Below, piece by piece: positions 62,206-64,000 of a stretch of DNA of 64,000 nucleotides (position 1 is the stretch's first letter; each line of letters starts with the position of its first letter). The translations under genes and the position numbers were made by a program. The stretch lies in contig NZ_QUBS01000083.1 in NCBI RefSeq assembly GCF_003390925.1, positions 1-64,000 of the forward strand, written 5' to 3'. This DNA comes from Trinickia diaoshuihuensis (GTDB taxonomy: Bacteria; Pseudomonadota; Gammaproteobacteria; Burkholderiales; Burkholderiaceae). Below the pieces are notes generated by a model that worked only from the letters and a program-made list of their open reading frames with translations, searched no databases and was not told the origin of the DNA.

Positions 62206-64000
62206 ATGCAAGACCTCCCTAACGGAGACCGTACCTCGAGAGTCGTCGCCGCGTTTTACGCGAAAGCGCGCGGCATCAACCATCGGCGTCTCGTTTCGCC
62301 CGCGGTTGCGCTCGTCATTTGCATTTTGCTGTTGCTCGCGCTGCAGAAAATCTCGCAGAGCATCGACTACCACTCGGTCAGCCGGCAACTGTTCCACATG
62401 CCCGCCGGCAAATGGGCCGCCGCACTCGCCGCCACCGCATTGAGCTTCGTCGCCCTCGTCGCGCGCGACGAGATCGGCTTGCGTCACGTCGATGCGAAGG
62501 TGCCGCGTTCGCTGCTATGGATCGGGGCGACGGCGGCCTCCGCGCTCGGCAATATCGCCGGCTTCGGCGCGCTGACGGGCGGTGCCGTGCGCTGCCGCGT
62601 CTATGGCGCCGCCGGTGTCACGTCGTCGCAAGTCGGCCGCTTGACGTTGCTGACGAGCGGCTCGCTCGTGCTGGCCACGCTGTTGATCAGCGCGCTAGGC
62701 GCGCTATTGGATACGGGCCCGCTTTCGGCGATGACCCATCTTGCGCCGCGCGCCTTGACCGTCGTCAGCGTGATCGTGCTCGCGCTCCTCGCCTTGGCCG
62801 TCGTGTGCTGCGGGGCGAAGACGAAACGGATCCCTACCCGCTGGTCGGGTATCACGCTCGATATCCCGTCGCGCGCGAGCCTCGTTTCTCAGATCATCTT
62901 CGGTGTCGTCGACGTCGTCGGCGCGGGCGCGGCTTTGTGGGTGTTTCTGCCCGGCATGCACGCCGCCGGTTTCGTGAGCTTTATCGCCGTCTACTCTGCA
63001 TCCTTGCTGCTCGGTATCGTCGGCCATACGCCGGGCGGCGTCGGCGTATTCGAATCCGTCATGGTGTTCGCGCTGCGCGGCGATATCGCCACGCCGGCGC
63101 TGTTAGCCGCGCTGCTGGCTTATCGCGCGGTCTATTTCGGCTTGCCGCTCGTGTTGTCGGCGGCCGTGCTGATCGGCTACGAAGCGAGGGCGTTGCGCAA
63201 GCATTTGCCCCTGCGCAGCATGGGGCGCATCGCGCCGCTGTTTCTTTGCTTGATCACGTTCGTCGTCGGCTCGATGCTGGTCATGTCGAGCGCCACGCCG
63301 GCATTGGCCCATCGCCTCGCCGTCCTGCGCGAACTCGTGCCGCTTTGGGCGCTCGAAGGTTCGCAATTGGTCAGCGGCGTATTCGGCGTGCTGTTGCTGT
63401 TCGTCTCGCGCGGGCTGCTGCGCAGGCTCGATGCCGCGTGGTGGCTGAGCGTCGTGCTGACCGCCGTTAGCCTCGTGTTGTCGGTCATCAAGGGATTGGC
63501 GTTCGTGGAAGCCGGCGTGCTCGCCACGTTGCTGCTTCTGCTGCTGTGCACGCACGGCAGCTTCAACCGGCGCGCGGCGTTGTTCGCTGAACCGTTCACG
63601 CCGGGCTGGCTGATCTCCGTGGCCATCGTGCTGATCTGCTCGGCATGGGTGATGTTTTTCGCGTATCGCAACATCCCGTACCGGGCCGATCTTTGGTGGG
63701 ACTTCGAGTTTCATGCGCGCGCCTCGCGCTCGCTGCGCGCGATGCTCGCCTCCAGCCTCTTCGCGGCAGCCTTCGCCGTATGGCAGCTCTTGCGTCCGGC
63801 GGCCGGACGCTTCGTCCATCCTAGCGCCGAAGATTTGACGGACGCGATCAGGATCATTCGCTCGCAAGAGCGTAGCGATGCCGGGCTGGCCATGATGGGC
63901 GACAAGAGCTTCCTGTTCTCCGATTCGCGCGAAGCGTTCCTCATGTTCGCGAAGCACGGCCGCACGTGGGCCGCATTGCACGATCCCGTCGGCCCGCGGG
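62206..64000 (+). CDS. mprF: phosphatidylglycerol lysyltransferase/flippase MprF, 3' end outside window
   Basis: 598 codons are present from ATG 62206 (MQDLPNGDRT) and the frame is open to the edge. Multiple membrane helices make up the flippase half, with [20 protein letters not shown] and GIVGHTPGGVGVFESVMVFA as family motifs. The start of the soluble synthetase half is reached (LTDAIRIIRSQERSDAGLAM, GDKSFLFSDS). MprF adds lysine (or another amino acid) to phosphatidylglycerol and flips it outward, lowering sensitivity to cationic peptides. The ribosome site is weak. Confidence 0.92.
   Translation, partial: MQDLPNGDRTSRVVAAFYAKARGINHRRLVSPAVALVICILLLLALQKISQSIDYHSVSRQLFHMPAGKWAAALAATALSFVALVARDEIGLRHVDAKVPRSLLWIGATAASALGNIAGFGALTGGAVRCRVYGAAGVTSSQVGRLTLLTSGSLVLATLLISALGALLDTGPLSAMTHLAPRALTVVSVIVLALLALAVVCCGAKTKRIPTRWSGITLDIPSRASLVSQIIFGVVDVVGAGAALWVFLPGMHAAGFVSFIAVYSASLLLGIVGHTPGGVGVFESVMVFALRGDIATPALLAALLAYRAVYFGLPLVLSAAVLIGYEARALRKHLPLRSMGRIAPLFLCLITFVVGSMLVMSSATPALAHRLAVLRELVPLWALEGSQLVSGVFGVLLLFVSRGLLRRLDAAWWLSVVLTAVSLVLSVIKGLAFVEAGVLATLLLLLLCTHGSFNRRAALFAEPFTPGWLISVAIVLICSAWVMFFAYRNIPYRADLWWDFEFHARASRSLRAMLASSLFAAAFAVWQLLRPAAGRFVHPSAEDLTDAIRIIRSQERSDAGLAMMGDKSFLFSDSREAFLMFAKHGRTWAALHDPVGPR

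Noticed and set aside
1-64000. tRNA, rRNA, CRISPR, insertion sequences, integrase or phage genes
   Set aside because: Looked for on both strands; none found that could be supported from the sequence.

Overview
The window is a 64 kb GC-rich chromosomal segment from a betaproteobacterium of the Burkholderiaceae (Burkholderia/Paraburkholderia/Trinickia group). This rests on gene order (fimV-truA-trpF-trpB-methyltransferase-trpA-accD-folC-dedD-cvpA-purF then metZ), on group-typical families (BPSS1780-family membrane protein, DUF3563, DUF2782 next to thrB) and on strong GC-skewed codon use. I saw no rRNA, tRNA, CRISPR array, insertion sequence or prophage. The assignment is inference from gene content, not from a search.

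Layout. (1) 1-11.6 kb: a plus-strand housekeeping run from the 3' part of fimV through tryptophan, fatty-acid, folate and purine genes, with an orphan DNA methyltransferase between trpB and trpA. (2) 11.6-13.7 kb: an accessory insertion between purF and metZ with three small co-directional genes: a RelE/ParE-like toxin candidate, an XRE-type antitoxin candidate and a DUF6941-like protein. It has its own promoter, a dyad on the -35 box and a 3' hairpin. (3) 13.7-17.1 kb: metZ, an AraC regulator, an FKBP isomerase and an orphan, degenerate histidine-kinase-like protein. (4) 17.1-35.7 kb: a minus-strand seven-gene operon for alpha-glucan and trehalose metabolism, transcribed glgE, treS-maltokinase fusion, glgB, glgX, treZ, malQ, treY. 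It joins the GlgE route (trehalose to maltose to maltose-1-phosphate to glucan) with the TreY/TreZ route back to trehalose.

(5) 36.2-42.0 kb: a periplasmic FAD-dependent sugar/polyol dehydrogenase operon with a Tat-signal small subunit, two tandem GMC catalytic subunits with a Cys cluster, and a three-haem cytochrome c, followed by a PPP-type phosphatase. (6) 42.8-48.0 kb: a RES/Xre toxin-antitoxin pair, a GNAT enzyme, a LysR/tautomerase divergent pair and a CHAD protein with a decayed CYTH-like N-terminus. (7) 48.1-51.3 kb: molybdate genes, modE convergent with modABC; a ModE-type operator lies just upstream of modA. (8) 51.4-58 kb: PAP2 phosphatase, PHB-depolymerase-family esterase, DUF3563 gene with striking upstream palindromes, BPSS1780 protein, thrB, DUF2782 and amn. 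(9) 58-64 kb: beta-carbonic anhydrase plus SulP transporter, an NYN/OST-HTH protein, a zinc-ribbon protein and the 5' part of mprF, which runs off the window.

The best candidate for an undescribed system is the three-gene cassette between purF and metZ. Other points of interest are the duplicated, apparently inactive N-terminal half of GlgE, the paired palindromes upstream of the DUF3563 gene, and the NYN/OST-HTH protein.
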